Shown here: positions 8,359-19,340 of the stretch, one piece after another
How the letters are laid out: each line of letters starts with the position of its first letter
Position numbering within the stretch: position 1 is the stretch's first letter
Source: Halostella salina
Lineage (GTDB): Archaea > Halobacteriota > Halobacteria > Halobacteriales > Natronoarchaeaceae
DNA length: 64,000 bases
Assembly: GCF_003675855.1 (NCBI RefSeq)
Contig: NZ_RCIH01000001.1
Location: 248,001 to 312,000, forward strand
Reading direction: 5' to 3'
Made by a program: the position numbers and the translations under genes
The notes under the pieces: generated by a model
Told to the model about the DNA's origin: nothing
What the model saw: only the letters and a program-made list of their open reading frames with translations
The model's database searches: none

Positions 8359-9561
8359 ATGAAGCGTATCACGGCCCTGGTCATGGTCCTGATCCTCGCC
8401 GTGCCGGCCCCTGCCCTCGCCCTCGCGGCTCCGGCGGACGGCTCCCCGCCGACCGGAGCGCCGGCCGCCGTCGACGACCGAGCGGAATCGAACTCCACCG
8501 AACGCCTCTCCCTCCCGGGCGACGTGACGTCCACGACCGTCAAGCCGTCGGCCGACATGGCCCAGGTCGTCGGTGACGCCGACGACACGTTCGCCGCGCG
8601 CTTCCGAACCCGCGCGGCGAACGTGTCGGTCCAGGCCGCTGGCTCCACGACGGCCCGTGTGGCGGCCGCCCAGGCGATGCTTGACGACATCGAGACCCGG
8701 GCCGACCGCCTCCAGCGGACCGAACGGACGGCCGTCCGCTCGTACGTCAACGGTACGAGTTCGGCGACCGAACTGCTCCGGACGCTCGCGTCGGTCCACA
8801 CCCGCGCGGAAGCCCTCGACCAGTCGCTGTACGCACACGGCCAGCTGGCCGCCACCATCGACGGCTACGACGCCGTCGACCGGCGCGGCGAGATCAGAAC
8901 GCAGCTCACGATGCTCCGGTCGCCCGCCAGACAGCGCGTCGGCGAGGCGTTCGCCGGCACCGGCGACGTCGACGACATCACGCGGGTCGCGGCATCCGAG
9001 TCGGGCGTCGTCGTCGGAACGCTGGCGGACGGCCAGTACCACCGTGAGGCGATCCGGTTCGACAACCGGGACGACAACACGACCGACACGTTCGACGGCG
9101 ACCTCGCGGCGGTGCTCGACTACGCCAGGACCGACCTGTACCCCTGGGCCACCGCGAACCAGCAGGGGAACCTCGCACTCTCGGGGACGTACGAGGGCCA
9201 GTACCGCCTTGCGATCCCACACACCCACGGAAGCCTCACGATCTACCTCGACGGCACCACCCGGGGGGTGTTCCGTGAGTTCCAGGCGCTCAACGTCGAC
9301 CGGCTCCCCCGGAGCTCCGTACTCAACGACACCGATGGGAACCTCACGATGCGGATCGAGCGGACGCCGGATGACGGCCCGGCCCGGTTCAACGTGACCG
9401 ATGCCGCCGGCGAGCCGGTCGATGCAGTGGTTCGGATCAACGGCGAGCGGGTCGGCACGACGGGCGACGACGGCCTCCTGTGGACGCTCCCGCCGCGCTC
9501 GTACTACCTCGCCTCGGCCACTGCGGGCGGGACGACGGTGAATTCGACCGTCGGAGCCTGA
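8359..9561 (+). CDS. Secreted protein of unknown function
   Basis: A 400-residue protein with a clear signal peptide (residues 1-24, ending ALALAAP). A mostly helical middle region (about 70-200) is rich in Ala/Arg/Thr. The C-terminal region (about 270-400) resembles a beta-sandwich and includes a carboxypeptidase-regulatory-like loop (AAGEPVDAVVRINGERVGTTGDDGLLWTLPP). It is presumably exported and possibly cell-surface associated. It diverges from the membrane-anchored HTH regulator and precedes a pilin gene, so these may be surface-related neighbours. I do not recognise the family. Confidence 0.7.
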   Translation: MKRITALVMVLILAVPAPALALAAPADGSPPTGAPAAVDDRAESNSTERLSLPGDVTSTTVKPSADMAQVVGDADDTFAARFRTRAANVSVQAAGSTTARVAAAQAMLDDIETRADRLQRTERTAVRSYVNGTSSATELLRTLASVHTRAEALDQSLYAHGQLAATIDGYDAVDRRGEIRTQLTMLRSPARQRVGEAFAGTGDVDDITRVAASESGVVVGTLADGQYHREAIRFDNRDDNTTDTFDGDLAAVLDYARTDLYPWATANQQGNLALSGTYEGQYRLAIPHTHGSLTIYLDGTTRGVFREFQALNVDRLPRSSVLNDTDGNLTMRIERTPDDGPARFNVTDAAGEPVDAVVRINGERVGTTGDDGLLWTLPPRSYYLASATAGGTTVNSTVGA

Positions 9562-9650
9562 CGCTGTCCGCAGCTGCGTCCCGATGCGTCGGAGCCCGTC
9601 TCGGACGCACGGCCTGGGGTTTTTGTCGGGAGCCGCGGCCACACCCGGCC

Positions 9651-10157
9651 GTGTCACGTCCCCCGACCGATCACTCCCGGCCGCGCTGCCGACGGGTCGC
9701 GGGCCAGTCCCGCGGGGTCGCCCCCGTCGTCGGCGTCGTGTTGCTGGTCGTCTGTACCGTCGTCCTCGGCGGCGCGGTCGCGTTCGCAGCCGACCGACCG
9801 TCCGACCCACCGCCGACGGCCGCGTTCACGCTCTCGGCGGACGCGGACGACGACCGGATAGCGGTCACCCACCGCGCCGGCGACGCCGTCGACGTGACGG
9901 ATCTGGACGTCCACGTCACGGTCGACGACGAACCGCTCGACCGCCAGCCGCCGGTCCCGTTCTTCTCCGGGCTGGGGTTCCACAGCGGCCCGACCGGGCC
10001 GTTCAACCCCGCCGGGGGCACGACGTGGCGGCCCGGCGAGACGGCGTCGTTCAGGGTGGCGACCACGAACGACCCGACGGTCGACCCCGGCGACGACGTG
10101 ACGGTCAGGCTCTCGGTTCGGGGGTCGACGGTGGCGACGCTGACGACCACCGCGTGA
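9651..10157 (+). CDS. Type IV pilin-like protein
   Basis: A 168-residue protein from a GTG at 9651, just after a TTTTTG box. The N-terminus is the archaeal prepilin type: a basic leader, then RGVAPVVGVVLLVV, a single hydrophobic helix (about residues 24-47). It would be cleaved by prepilin peptidase and assembled through the helix. The remainder (about 55-165) looks like a beta-rich extracellular domain. It resembles the haloarchaeal pilin N-terminal (DUF1628) family. No pilus ATPase or platform gene is nearby, so it may be one of several scattered pilins. An ATG start is absent. Confidence 0.8.
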   Translation: MSRPPTDHSRPRCRRVAGQSRGVAPVVGVVLLVVCTVVLGGAVAFAADRPSDPPPTAAFTLSADADDDRIAVTHRAGDAVDVTDLDVHVTVDDEPLDRQPPVPFFSGLGFHSGPTGPFNPAGGTTWRPGETASFRVATTNDPTVDPGDDVTVRLSVRGSTVATLTTTA

Positions 10158-10190
10158 ACGGCGGCCGGCCTGCCACCGTCGGGGCTCCCC

Positions 10191-10814
10191 TTACTCGGGG
10201 GCGCGGGCGACCGTCGTGATCGCCACGTCGGGGTCGTAGCTCGGCCCCATCAGCCGGTGTTCGATCCCCTCGAACCCGGCCTCGGAGAACATCCGGTCGG
10301 CCTCCTCGGCGTCGTAAAACAGCATGATGCTGTCGGCGACCTTCTGCATGATCCCCGTCTCGGGGTAGTTCGGCCCGACGACGAGCACCTGCCCGCCCGG
10401 CTTCAGGACGCGCCGGAACTCCCGGAGCGCCCGCACGGGATGGGGCCAGTACTCGATGGAGCCCGAGGACCAGATCACGTCGAAGCTGTCGGTCTTGAAC
10501 GGCAGACGCTCGGCGTCGCCGCGGTAGAACCGGACCGGGCCGTCGGTCTTGCCGAACTTCGCCCACGCCTTCTCCATCTGGTGGACGCTCTGGTCCAGCC
10601 CGTGGACCTCGTCGACGTGGTCGAGCAGGCCTTCGGTGCCGAACCCGGTGCCACAGCCCACGTCCAGCACCCGGTCGTCCGGCTCGATGTCGAGCAGGCC
10701 GAGCGCCTCGCTGCGCATCTCCTCGTTCCAGACGAACGGGTTCACCTGGTCGTACACCTTCGAGAGGTACTTGTAGAACAGCCTCGCGCGGGCCTTGTTC
10801 TCGAGGATTCCCAT
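10191..10814 (-). CDS. SAM-dependent methyltransferase (UbiE/quinone-type)
   Basis: A 207-residue class I methyltransferase. The SAM-binding motif VLDVGCGTG lies at about residues 46-54. Acidic loop GLDQS and motif GDAERLPF follow, and the post-motif is VLKPGGQVLVVGP. The MGILENKARARLFYKYLSKVYDQVNPFVW start resembles methyltransferases of quinone ring modification (UbiE/MPBQ-like), so menaquinone tailoring is a reasonable guess, not shown. Start taken at the ATG at 10814; the TTG two codons upstream is less likely. The gene diverges from the ATP synthase operon. Confidence 0.75.
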   Translation of the reverse strand: MGILENKARARLFYKYLSKVYDQVNPFVWNEEMRSEALGLLDIEPDDRVLDVGCGTGFGTEGLLDHVDEVHGLDQSVHQMEKAWAKFGKTDGPVRFYRGDAERLPFKTDSFDVIWSSGSIEYWPHPVRALREFRRVLKPGGQVLVVGPNYPETGIMQKVADSIMLFYDAEEADRMFSEAGFEGIEHRLMGPSYDPDVAITTVARAPE

Positions 10815-10989
10815 CGGCAACCTGTTCGGTCGCCCGGCAAATAACCCTGCTGTTCCGGTCGAGCGCCCGGTACACGTCGTCCTCGTCCGCCGGCATCCCC
10901 GGAGTCGACCGGACCGCCGCGCTCCGCCCGGCCAGCCGTGCCGCCCGGTTCGACCGGAAGCGACCCGTCGCCGGTTCCTTTCGCAACTA

Positions 10990-10998
10990 CCTTATAGA
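10990..10998 (+). promoter_or_regulatory. Promoter of the ATP synthase operon
   Basis: CCTTATAGA box 30-38 bp before the atpH ATG (11028), preceded by a purine-rich BRE-like stretch. Likely the main promoter for atpHIKECFAB. Confidence 0.6.
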
Positions 10999-11027
10999 CG
11001 CTTCCGCAAGTCACGCCCGATAACAGT

Positions 11028-11339
11028 ATGCCGAGGCCAGAGGTTCTGGAACGAATACAGGACGTCGAACAGGAGGCCGACGAGATCGTCGAGCTGGCCG
11101 AGGAGGAGCGCGAGGAGCGCATCGCCGACGCCCGCGAGGAGGCCGAGGAGGAGGCCCGCGAACTCCGCGAGCGTCGTCTCGAGGAGGCCCGCGAGGAGAT
11201 CGAGGCGGAGCGCGAGGAGATCCTCGAGGAGGGCGTCGAGGCCCGCGAGGAGCTCGTCGAACGCGCCGAGTTCCGGAAAGACGAGGTGATCGAGTACGTC
11301 GTCGACACGTTCACGGAGGCGGTGCATGCTCAGACCTGA
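11028..11339 (+). CDS. atpH: A-type ATP synthase subunit H
   Basis: A 103-residue, almost fully helical protein of Glu/Arg/Ala heptads (residues about 5-90): the coiled-coil peripheral stalk subunit H (AhaH). It pairs with subunit E and links the catalytic head to subunit I in the membrane. First gene of the operon. Its 3' end overlaps atpI by 14 bp, implying tight coupling. Confidence 0.9.
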   Translation: MPRPEVLERIQDVEQEADEIVELAEEEREERIADAREEAEEEARELRERRLEEAREEIEAEREEILEEGVEAREELVERAEFRKDEVIEYVVDTFTEAVHAQT

Positions 11340-13542
11340 GCGGATGAGCAAGGTGTCCGTGACCGGCTCCAAGGCCGTCATGGACGACGTGATCGAGACG
11401 GTCCACGACCTGAACCTGCTCCACCTGAGCGACTACGACGGCTCGTGGGAGGGGTTCACGAACGGCGACCCGGCCGAGGGGGCCGACGACGCCTCCGAGA
11501 AGCTCGTCACCGTCCGCTCGCTGGAGAGCATCCTCGACGTCGACGCGGACGACGCCGGCCCGAGCCGGATCGTCTCCGACGAGGCGCTCGACACGGAACT
11601 GGAGGAGATCCGCGTCGAGGCCAACGAGCTCGACGACCGGCTCGACGAGCTCGACGACGAGCTTCGCGCCGTCGAGGAGGAGATAGACGCCGTCGAACCG
11701 TTCGCCGACCTCGGGATCGACCTCGACCTGCTGTCGGGGTACGACAACCTTCAGGTCGCCGTCGGCGAGGGCGACGAGGAAGCCGTCGCCGCCGCGGTGG
11801 CCGACGCTGACGGGATCGAGACGTTCGATACGTTCACCGGGGACCGCGTCGTCGCCGTCTTCGCCTACCCGGCCGACGGCGCGGACGACGACGTCCTCGA
11901 AGACGCCCTCGTCGGCGTCGACTTTGCGACCGTCGAGATCCCGGACGCCGAGGGCAGTCCCGGAGAGTACGTCGAGGAGCTTCGCCACGAGAAACAGCGC
12001 CTCGAATCCGAGCGGTCGACCGTCGAAGGGGAGCTGGAGGAGCTTCGCCTCGACGCGGCCGGCTTCCTGCTGGCCGCCGAGGAGAAGCTCACCATCGAGG
12101 TCCAGAAGTCCGAAGCGCCGCTCCAGTTCGCCACGACCGAGAACAGCTTCGTGGCCGAGGGATGGATCCCGACCGGCGAGTACGACGAACTCGTCGCGGC
12201 GCTCGAATCGGCCGTCGGCGACCGCGTCGAGGTCGACGAACTCGAACGCGCCGAGTACCGCGAGGGGCACCCGACCAGTACCGAGTCGGTCGGAGACCAG
12301 GCGGCCGCGGGCGGCGCTGCCGAGACGGCCACGGACGGCGGGGCGGTGACCGTCGGCGACGACCCGCCGGTCGTCCAGAGCAACGACGGGCCCGTCGAGC
12401 CGTTCGAGTTCCTGCTGAAGATGATCAACCGGCCGAAGTACACCGAACTCGACCCGACGGTGATCATCTTCCTCACGTTCCCGGCCTTCTTCGGGTACAT
12501 GATCGGCGACCTCGGGTACGGGCTGCTGTACCTGGGCATCGGCTTCCTGCTGTACAGCCGCCTCGACGACGACGTGTTCCGCAGCCTCGGCGCGATCGGG
12601 ATGTGGATCGGCGGCTTCACCGCGCTGTTTGGCGTGTTGTACGGCGAGATGTTCGGACTCCACTTCCTCGGCGACGTGGTGTTCGGCGACGCCGGACCGC
12701 CGATGCACAAGGGGCTGCAGCCGGCCTACGGCGCGTACGCCAGCACGTGGCTGATGCTGAGCGTCCTGCTCGGCCTGCTCCATCTGACGCTTGGCTACGT
12801 GTTCGGGTTCGTCAACGAACTCGACCACGGCGTCGTCGACGCCTACCTTGAGAAGGGGTCGTGGGCGACGCTGATGATCGGGCTCTGGGTCTGGATCTTC
12901 AGCCGTCACGCCTCGGGGATCAAGCCCGACTTCCTGTTCACGGCGCTGAACGAGGGGCAGGAAGCGGCCTACGCCCTCGGCTTCAGCGGGCTCCCGGCGA
13001 GCGTCGGCGTCAACGTCGGGCTGCCGCTGGCCGCCGTCGGCTTCGTCACGATGGTGTACGGTGAGGTCCAGCACTACGGTGGCCTCGGCATCCTCGTCGG
13101 CGCGCTGGAGAGCTTCAGCGTGTTCGGCGACGCGCTCTCGTACCTCCGGATCGCCGCGGTGATCCTGGCGAAGGCGGGGATGGCGTTCGTCGTCAACCTC
13201 CTGTTCTTCGGCGTGTACGTCGTCGAGACGGACACGGGCGCGGAGTGGCACTTCGGCATGAACCACTCGCCGCAGTACATGCTCGAACAGGGGACCTACC
13301 ACGGCCACGAGGTCTCCGAAGTGATGTTCGGCGGCCTGATGCACATGGGTGTCGTCGGCGTCGTCGCCGGCGTTCTCGTGTTCGTCGTCGGCCATCTGAT
13401 CGTCCTGGCGCTCGGCCTCACGAGCGCCGGCCTGCAGGGGATCCGCCTCGAGTACGTCGAGTTCTTCGACAAGTTCTACGAGGGCGGCGGCCGCGTCTTC
13501 GAACCGTTCGGCTACGACCGCGAACACACGGCCGAGGACTGA
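11326..13542 (+). CDS. atpI: A-type ATP synthase subunit I (membrane stator)
   Basis: A 738-residue a/I subunit. The N-terminal cytosolic half (to about residue 370) has coiled-coil acidic segments. About seven or eight membrane helices follow from residue 375, including the LGYGLLYLGIGF region and the conserved ESFSVFGDALSYLRIAAVILAKAGMAF helix that carries the essential arginine. It forms the proton half-channels against the K ring and anchors the peripheral stalks. The ATG at 11326 lies inside atpH; an ATG at 11344 (MSKVSVTG) would also fit and remove the overlap. Confidence 0.93.
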   Translation: MLRPERMSKVSVTGSKAVMDDVIETVHDLNLLHLSDYDGSWEGFTNGDPAEGADDASEKLVTVRSLESILDVDADDAGPSRIVSDEALDTELEEIRVEANELDDRLDELDDELRAVEEEIDAVEPFADLGIDLDLLSGYDNLQVAVGEGDEEAVAAAVADADGIETFDTFTGDRVVAVFAYPADGADDDVLEDALVGVDFATVEIPDAEGSPGEYVEELRHEKQRLESERSTVEGELEELRLDAAGFLLAAEEKLTIEVQKSEAPLQFATTENSFVAEGWIPTGEYDELVAALESAVGDRVEVDELERAEYREGHPTSTESVGDQAAAGGAAETATDGGAVTVGDDPPVVQSNDGPVEPFEFLLKMINRPKYTELDPTVIIFLTFPAFFGYMIGDLGYGLLYLGIGFLLYSRLDDDVFRSLGAIGMWIGGFTALFGVLYGEMFGLHFLGDVVFGDAGPPMHKGLQPAYGAYASTWLMLSVLLGLLHLTLGYVFGFVNELDHGVVDAYLEKGSWATLMIGLWVWIFSRHASGIKPDFLFTALNEGQEAAYALGFSGLPASVGVNVGLPLAAVGFVTMVYGEVQHYGGLGILVGALESFSVFGDALSYLRIAAVILAKAGMAFVVNLLFFGVYVVETDTGAEWHFGMNHSPQYMLEQGTYHGHEVSEVMFGGLMHMGVVGVVAGVLVFVVGHLIVLALGLTSAGLQGIRLEYVEFFDKFYEGGGRVFEPFGYDREHTAED

Positions 13543-13730
13543 GTTCGCCGGCGGTCCGTTCGGAGCGTTTTCTTCGTCTCCTGTCGACTACGCCCGTCAG
13601 CACCGCACAGGCCGCCCCGTTTCGGCAGTTCGAGGCCCCGGTCGCCGCCGGCAGAAACCGAAACTATAATGCCCGTTGAATCCCCGATAGAGCGGTCCAG
13701 ACGGGCGATAGCGGCGGTTTCGTTTGGGAA

Positions 13731-13740
13731 GTTTTATGAA
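13731..13740 (+). promoter_or_regulatory. Candidate internal promoter before atpK
   Basis: GTTTTATGAA box 55-64 bp before the atpK ATG; a second box, AACTATAAT, lies at 13662-13670. The 252-bp gap between atpI and atpK is the only large gap among the first eight atp genes. An extra promoter would raise output of the proteolipid, which is needed in many copies per complex. Confidence 0.45.
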
Positions 13741-13794
13741 CACTGGCGGGCGAAGTGGAGTCTGTTCGGTTACAACTACGAGGTACGCATAAAC

Positions 13795-14076
13795 ATGTTC
13801 GAAGCTCTCGCCGACATCGGACCGCTCGCACTGGACAATCTGAACGAAACCGCCCTGCAGCTCCAGGGTGACGCCCAGCCCGCCATCACATCCGACGGCG
13901 CGGCCGCCCTCGGTATCGGCCTGGCCGCCATCGGTGCCGGCTACGCGGAGCGCGGTATCGGTGCCGCCGCCGTCGGCGCACTCGCGGAGGACTCCATCTC
14001 CACCGGTATCGGGATCGTCATGACGGTCCTGCCGGAGACGCTGGTGATCTTCGCGCTGGTCGCGCTCTTCGTCTAA
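13795..14076 (+). CDS. atpK: A-type ATP synthase subunit K (proteolipid)
   Basis: A 93-residue rotor-ring subunit with two membrane helices. The first is glycine-rich (AALGIGLAAIGAGYAERGIG, about residues 37-56). The second contains the proton-binding carboxylate in TVLPETLVIFALV (Glu about residue 83). The ATG at 13795 is chosen because in-frame codons upstream encode an unrelated basic segment and two TATA boxes lie between. Preceded by its own candidate promoters. Confidence 0.93.
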   Translation: MFEALADIGPLALDNLNETALQLQGDAQPAITSDGAAALGIGLAAIGAGYAERGIGAAAVGALAEDSISTGIGIVMTVLPETLVIFALVALFV

Positions 14077-14096
14077 ACCGCCCCCACTTTCTCACA

Positions 14097-14681
14097 ATGA
14101 GTTTGGACACAGTCGTTGAGGACATCCGAGACGAAGCCCGCGCGCGTGCGGAGGAGATTCGCGCGGAGGGTGAAGAGCGCGCCGAGGAGATCGTCGCCGA
14201 GGCCGAGGCCGACGCCGAGGAGACGGTCGCGGAGGCCGAGCGCGAGGTCGAGGCCGAGATCGAGCAGGAGCGCGAGCAGCGCCTCTCCAGCGCGAAGCTC
14301 GAGGCCAAGCAGGAGCGCCTCGAAGCCCGCCGGGACGTGCTGCAGGAGGTCCGCGAGTCGGTCGAGGACGAACTCGCCGCCCTCGACGGCGACGAGCGCG
14401 AGGAGCTCACCCGCGCCCTGCTGGACGCCGCGGCCGTCGAGTTCGACGAGGGGTCGGACGTGCTCGTCTACGCCCGCCCCGACGACGAGGAACTCGTCAC
14501 GGACATCCTGGACGACTACGACGGCTACGAGCACGCCGGCGAGGTCGACTGCCTCGGCGGCGTCGTCGTCGAGAGCGACGCCAGCCGCGTCCGGGTCGAC
14601 AACACGTTCGACTCCGTGCTGGAGGACGTGTGGGAGGACAACCTGAAAGAGATCAGCGCCCGTCTGTTCGAGGAGCAATGA
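14097..14681 (+). CDS. atpE: A-type ATP synthase subunit E
   Basis: A 194-residue peripheral stalk subunit. The N-terminal two thirds is a long Glu/Ala/Arg helix (residues about 1-105) that coils with subunit H. The C-terminal globular domain (about 110-194) has the GGVVVESDASRVRVDNTFDSVL signature and contacts subunit B. Starts 20 bp after atpK; its stop overlaps the atpC ATG by 4 bp. Confidence 0.93.
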   Translation: MSLDTVVEDIRDEARARAEEIRAEGEERAEEIVAEAEADAEETVAEAEREVEAEIEQEREQRLSSAKLEAKQERLEARRDVLQEVRESVEDELAALDGDEREELTRALLDAAAVEFDEGSDVLVYARPDDEELVTDILDDYDGYEHAGEVDCLGGVVVESDASRVRVDNTFDSVLEDVWEDNLKEISARLFEEQ

Positions 14682-15724
14682 GCGCGACCGGTTCGAACCC
14701 GGAGTACGTGAACGCTCGCGTCCGGGCTCGCCGGGCCAAGCTGTTCGCCGACGAGGACTACCGGAAGCTGGTCCGCATGGGGCCGGGCGAGATCGCCCGC
14801 TTCATGGAGGAGACGGAGTACGAAACCGAGATCAACGCGCTGGGGTCGCGCCACGAGGGCGTCGACCTCATCGAGTACGCGCTGAACCGGAACATGGCGA
14901 AGCATTTCGACGACCTGCTTCGCTGGTCCGGCGGGACCGTGTACGACCGGATCGCCAGCTACCTCCGGAAGTTCGACGCCTGGAACGTCAAGACGGTGCT
15001 GCGCGGCATCTACTCCGGCGCGGAGCCGGAAGCGATCCGCACCGACCTCATCGGGGCCGGCGAGTTCGACGACGACCTGCTCGACCGGCTGGTCAACGCC
15101 GGTGCGATCGAGGACGCCGTCGAACTGCTCGACGGCACCATCTTCGGCGAGCCGCTCGCCGCGGCGTTCGAGGAGTACGAGGAGACCGGCGTGCTGGTCC
15201 CGCTTGAGAACGCCGTCGACCGCGCGTTCTACGAGCATCTGCTCGACGACGTGTCGGGCACCGACGAGGCGACGCAGCTGTACGTCGAGGTCCTGCAGGC
15301 CGAGATCGACTTCCGGAACGTCCGGAACGCGCTCCGGCTCGCCCGGAGCGGCGCGGAGATGGACCCCGCCGAGTACTACATCGCCGGCGGCAAGCTGTTC
15401 GACGAGAACGAGCTGTCCCGGCTGGTGGGCGACACCGACCAGCTCGTCACCCACGTTCGCGACAGCGACTACGGCGACGAGCTGTCCGCCGCGCTCGACG
15501 GCCTCGAGGACGCGGACAGCCTCATGGGGTTCGAGCAGGCCCTCGACGCGGCGCTGCTGGAGTACTCCCGCGTCCTGTCGAGCAGGTTCCCCCTCTCCAT
15601 CTGCCCGGTGCTGGCGTACGTCCTCGCCAAGGAGCGCGAGGTCGACAACATCCGCGCCGTCGCCCGCGGCAGGGAGGCGGGGCTGAGCGAGGCCGAGATC
15701 GAGGAGGAGCTGGTGATAGTATGA
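14678..15724 (+). CDS. atpC: A-type ATP synthase subunit C
   Basis: A 348-residue C/d subunit of the central stalk, which couples the K ring to subunits D and F. The protein is helical throughout, with three similar helical domains. The N-terminus (YVNARVRARRAKLF) and the C-terminal YVLAKEREVDNIRAVARGREAGL motif are family signatures. The ATG at 14678 overlaps the atpE stop (ATGA) and its own stop overlaps the atpF ATG. Confidence 0.93.
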   Translation: MSATGSNPEYVNARVRARRAKLFADEDYRKLVRMGPGEIARFMEETEYETEINALGSRHEGVDLIEYALNRNMAKHFDDLLRWSGGTVYDRIASYLRKFDAWNVKTVLRGIYSGAEPEAIRTDLIGAGEFDDDLLDRLVNAGAIEDAVELLDGTIFGEPLAAAFEEYEETGVLVPLENAVDRAFYEHLLDDVSGTDEATQLYVEVLQAEIDFRNVRNALRLARSGAEMDPAEYYIAGGKLFDENELSRLVGDTDQLVTHVRDSDYGDELSAALDGLEDADSLMGFEQALDAALLEYSRVLSSRFPLSICPVLAYVLAKEREVDNIRAVARGREAGLSEAEIEEELVIV

Positions 15725-16044
15725 GCCAGGAGATCGCCGTCGTCGGCAGCCCCGAGTTCACGACCGGGTTCCGGCTCGCCGGCGTCCGCGAGTTCGAGAA
15801 CGTCCCCGAGGACCGCAAGGCCGAGGAGTTAGACGAGGCGGTCGAGCGCGTCCTCGGCGACGAGAACATCGGGATCGTCGTTATGCACGCCGAGGACCTA
15901 GACCACCTGTCCCGAACGGTGCGCGAGTCGGTCGAGACGAGCGTCGAACCGACCGTCGTCACGCTCGGCGGCGGTGCCGGGAGCGGGGGGCTCCGCGACA
16001 AGATCAAGCGTGCGATCGGTATCGACCTGATGGAGGAAGACTAA
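15721..16044 (+). CDS. atpF: A-type ATP synthase subunit F
   Basis: A 107-residue central stalk subunit with a Rossmann-like fold: [18 protein letters not shown] at residues 4-21 and the [12 protein letters not shown] strand near residue 45. Subunit F sits on the rotor with D and modulates catalysis. Overlaps atpC by 4 bp and precedes atpA by 7 bp. Confidence 0.93.
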   Translation: MSQEIAVVGSPEFTTGFRLAGVREFENVPEDRKAEELDEAVERVLGDENIGIVVMHAEDLDHLSRTVRESVETSVEPTVVTLGGGAGSGGLRDKIKRAIGIDLMEED

Positions 16045-16051
16045 CGCAACT

Positions 16052-17818
<1,767 letters not shown>

Positions 17819-17821
17819 ACC

Positions 17822-19246
17822 ATGAAAGAGTACAAAACCATCACGGAGATCAGCGGCCCGCTGGTGTTCGCCGAGGTCGACGAGCCGATCGGCTACGACG
17901 AGATCGTCGAGATCGAGACGCCGGACGGCGACACCAAGCGCGGGCAGGTACTGGAATCGAGCGACGGCATCGTCTCCATTCAGGTGTTCGAGGGGACCGA
18001 AGGGATCGACCGCGACTCGTCGGTCCGCTTCCTGGGCGAGACGATGAAGATGCCGGTCACGGAGGACCTGCTCGGGCGCGTCCTCGACGGCTCGGGCAAC
18101 CCGATCGACGGCGGGCCGGAGATCGTCCCCGACGAGCGCCGCGACATCGTCGGCGCGGCGATCAACCCCTACGCCCGCGAGTACCCCGAGGAGTTCATCC
18201 AGACCGGCGTGTCGGCCATCGACGGCATGAACACGCTGGTCCGCGGGCAGAAGCTCCCCATCTTCTCGGCGTCGGGCCTGCCGCACAACGACCTGGCGCT
18301 GCAGATCGCACGGCAGGCGACGGTGCCGGAGGAGGACGAGACCGACGAGGACGGCGACGGCTCCGAGTTCGCGGTGATCTTCGGCGCGATGGGGATCACC
18401 CAGGAGGAGGCCAACGAGTTCATGGACGACTTCGAGCGCACCGGCGCGCTGGAGCGCTCTGTCGTGTTCATGAACCTCGCGGACGACCCCGCAGTCGAGC
18501 GGACGGTCACGCCGCGGATGGCCCTGACCACCGCCGAGTACCTCGCGTTCGACAAGGGGTACCACGTGCTGGTCATCCTCACCGACATGACCAACTACTG
18601 TGAGGCGCTGCGCGAGATCGGTGCCGCCCGCGAGGAGGTCCCGGGGCGCCGGGGCTACCCCGGGTACATGTACACCGACCTCGCCCAGCTGTACGAGCGC
18701 GCCGGCCGCATCGAGGGCCGCGAGGGGTCGGTGACGCAGATCCCCATCCTGACGATGCCCGGCGACGACGACACGCACCCGATCCCCGACCTGACCGGCT
18801 ACATCACCGAGGGCCAGATCATGATGGACCGGGACCTCAACAGCCAGGGGATCGAGCCGCCGGTCGACGTGCTGCCGAGCCTCTCCCGGCTGATGGACGA
18901 CGGGATCGGCGAGGGGCTGACCCGCGCCGACCACGGCGACGTGTCCGACCAGATGTACGCCGCGTACGCGGAGGGCGAGGACCTGCGCGACCTGGTGAAC
19001 ATCGTCGGCCGCGAGGCGCTCTCCGAGCGCGACAACAAGTTCCTCGACTTCGCCGACCGCTTCGAGGAGGAGCTGGTCCAGCAGGGGTTCGACACGAACC
19101 GCGACATCGACGAGACGCTCGAACTCGGCTGGGACCTGCTGTCGATGCTCCCGAAGGCCGAGCTGAACCGCGTCGACGAGGAGCTCATCGAGGAGCACTA
19201 CCGCGAGGACGAGGACGCCGCCGCCGAGGAAGTCACGGCCGACTGA
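17822..19246 (+). CDS. atpB: A-type ATP synthase regulatory subunit B
   Basis: A 474-residue non-catalytic nucleotide-binding subunit. It has the [22 protein letters not shown] segment where the catalytic P-loop is degenerate, and the [22 protein letters not shown] signature. Starts 3 bp after atpA. In most haloarchaea atpD follows directly; here a terminator-like T tract and the bat-bop block follow, and atpD is 4.8 kb downstream. Confidence 0.97.
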   Translation: MKEYKTITEISGPLVFAEVDEPIGYDEIVEIETPDGDTKRGQVLESSDGIVSIQVFEGTEGIDRDSSVRFLGETMKMPVTEDLLGRVLDGSGNPIDGGPEIVPDERRDIVGAAINPYAREYPEEFIQTGVSAIDGMNTLVRGQKLPIFSASGLPHNDLALQIARQATVPEEDETDEDGDGSEFAVIFGAMGITQEEANEFMDDFERTGALERSVVFMNLADDPAVERTVTPRMALTTAEYLAFDKGYHVLVILTDMTNYCEALREIGAAREEVPGRRGYPGYMYTDLAQLYERAGRIEGREGSVTQIPILTMPGDDDTHPIPDLTGYITEGQIMMDRDLNSQGIEPPVDVLPSLSRLMDDGIGEGLTRADHGDVSDQMYAAYAEGEDLRDLVNIVGREALSERDNKFLDFADRFEEELVQQGFDTNRDIDETLELGWDLLSMLPKAELNRVDEELIEEHYREDEDAAAEEVTAD

Positions 19247-19283
19247 CGGTTCCGGGCGACGCGCGGCACCGCGCCGGCTGACT

Positions 19284-19297
19284 GATTTTTCTGTTTG
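19284..19297 (+). terminator. T-rich terminator after atpB
   Basis: GATTTTTCTGTTT tract 40-50 bp after the atpB stop, in GC-rich surroundings. T-rich tracts commonly end haloarchaeal transcripts, so the main operon may stop here before bat. Confidence 0.45.
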
Positions 19298-19304
19298 CCG
19301 CGGG

Positions 19305-19333
19305 CACAGGCTTACGGGTCTTCGGGCCCTGTG
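19305..19333. promoter_or_regulatory. Inverted repeat around the bat promoter
   Basis: Perfect 6-bp inverted repeat CACAGG/CCTGTG with a 17-nt spacer containing CTTACGGG. It ends 7 bp before the bat ATG. The position fits an operator, or an RNA hairpin over the start. No regulator is identified. Confidence 0.35.
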
Positions 19334-19340
19334 ATTGTTC

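Noticed and set aside
11311-13527. A 738-codon open frame antisense to atpI
   Set aside because: Exact antisense shadow of a well-supported gene; its Asp/Val/Arg-rich composition is typical of reverse-strand reading.
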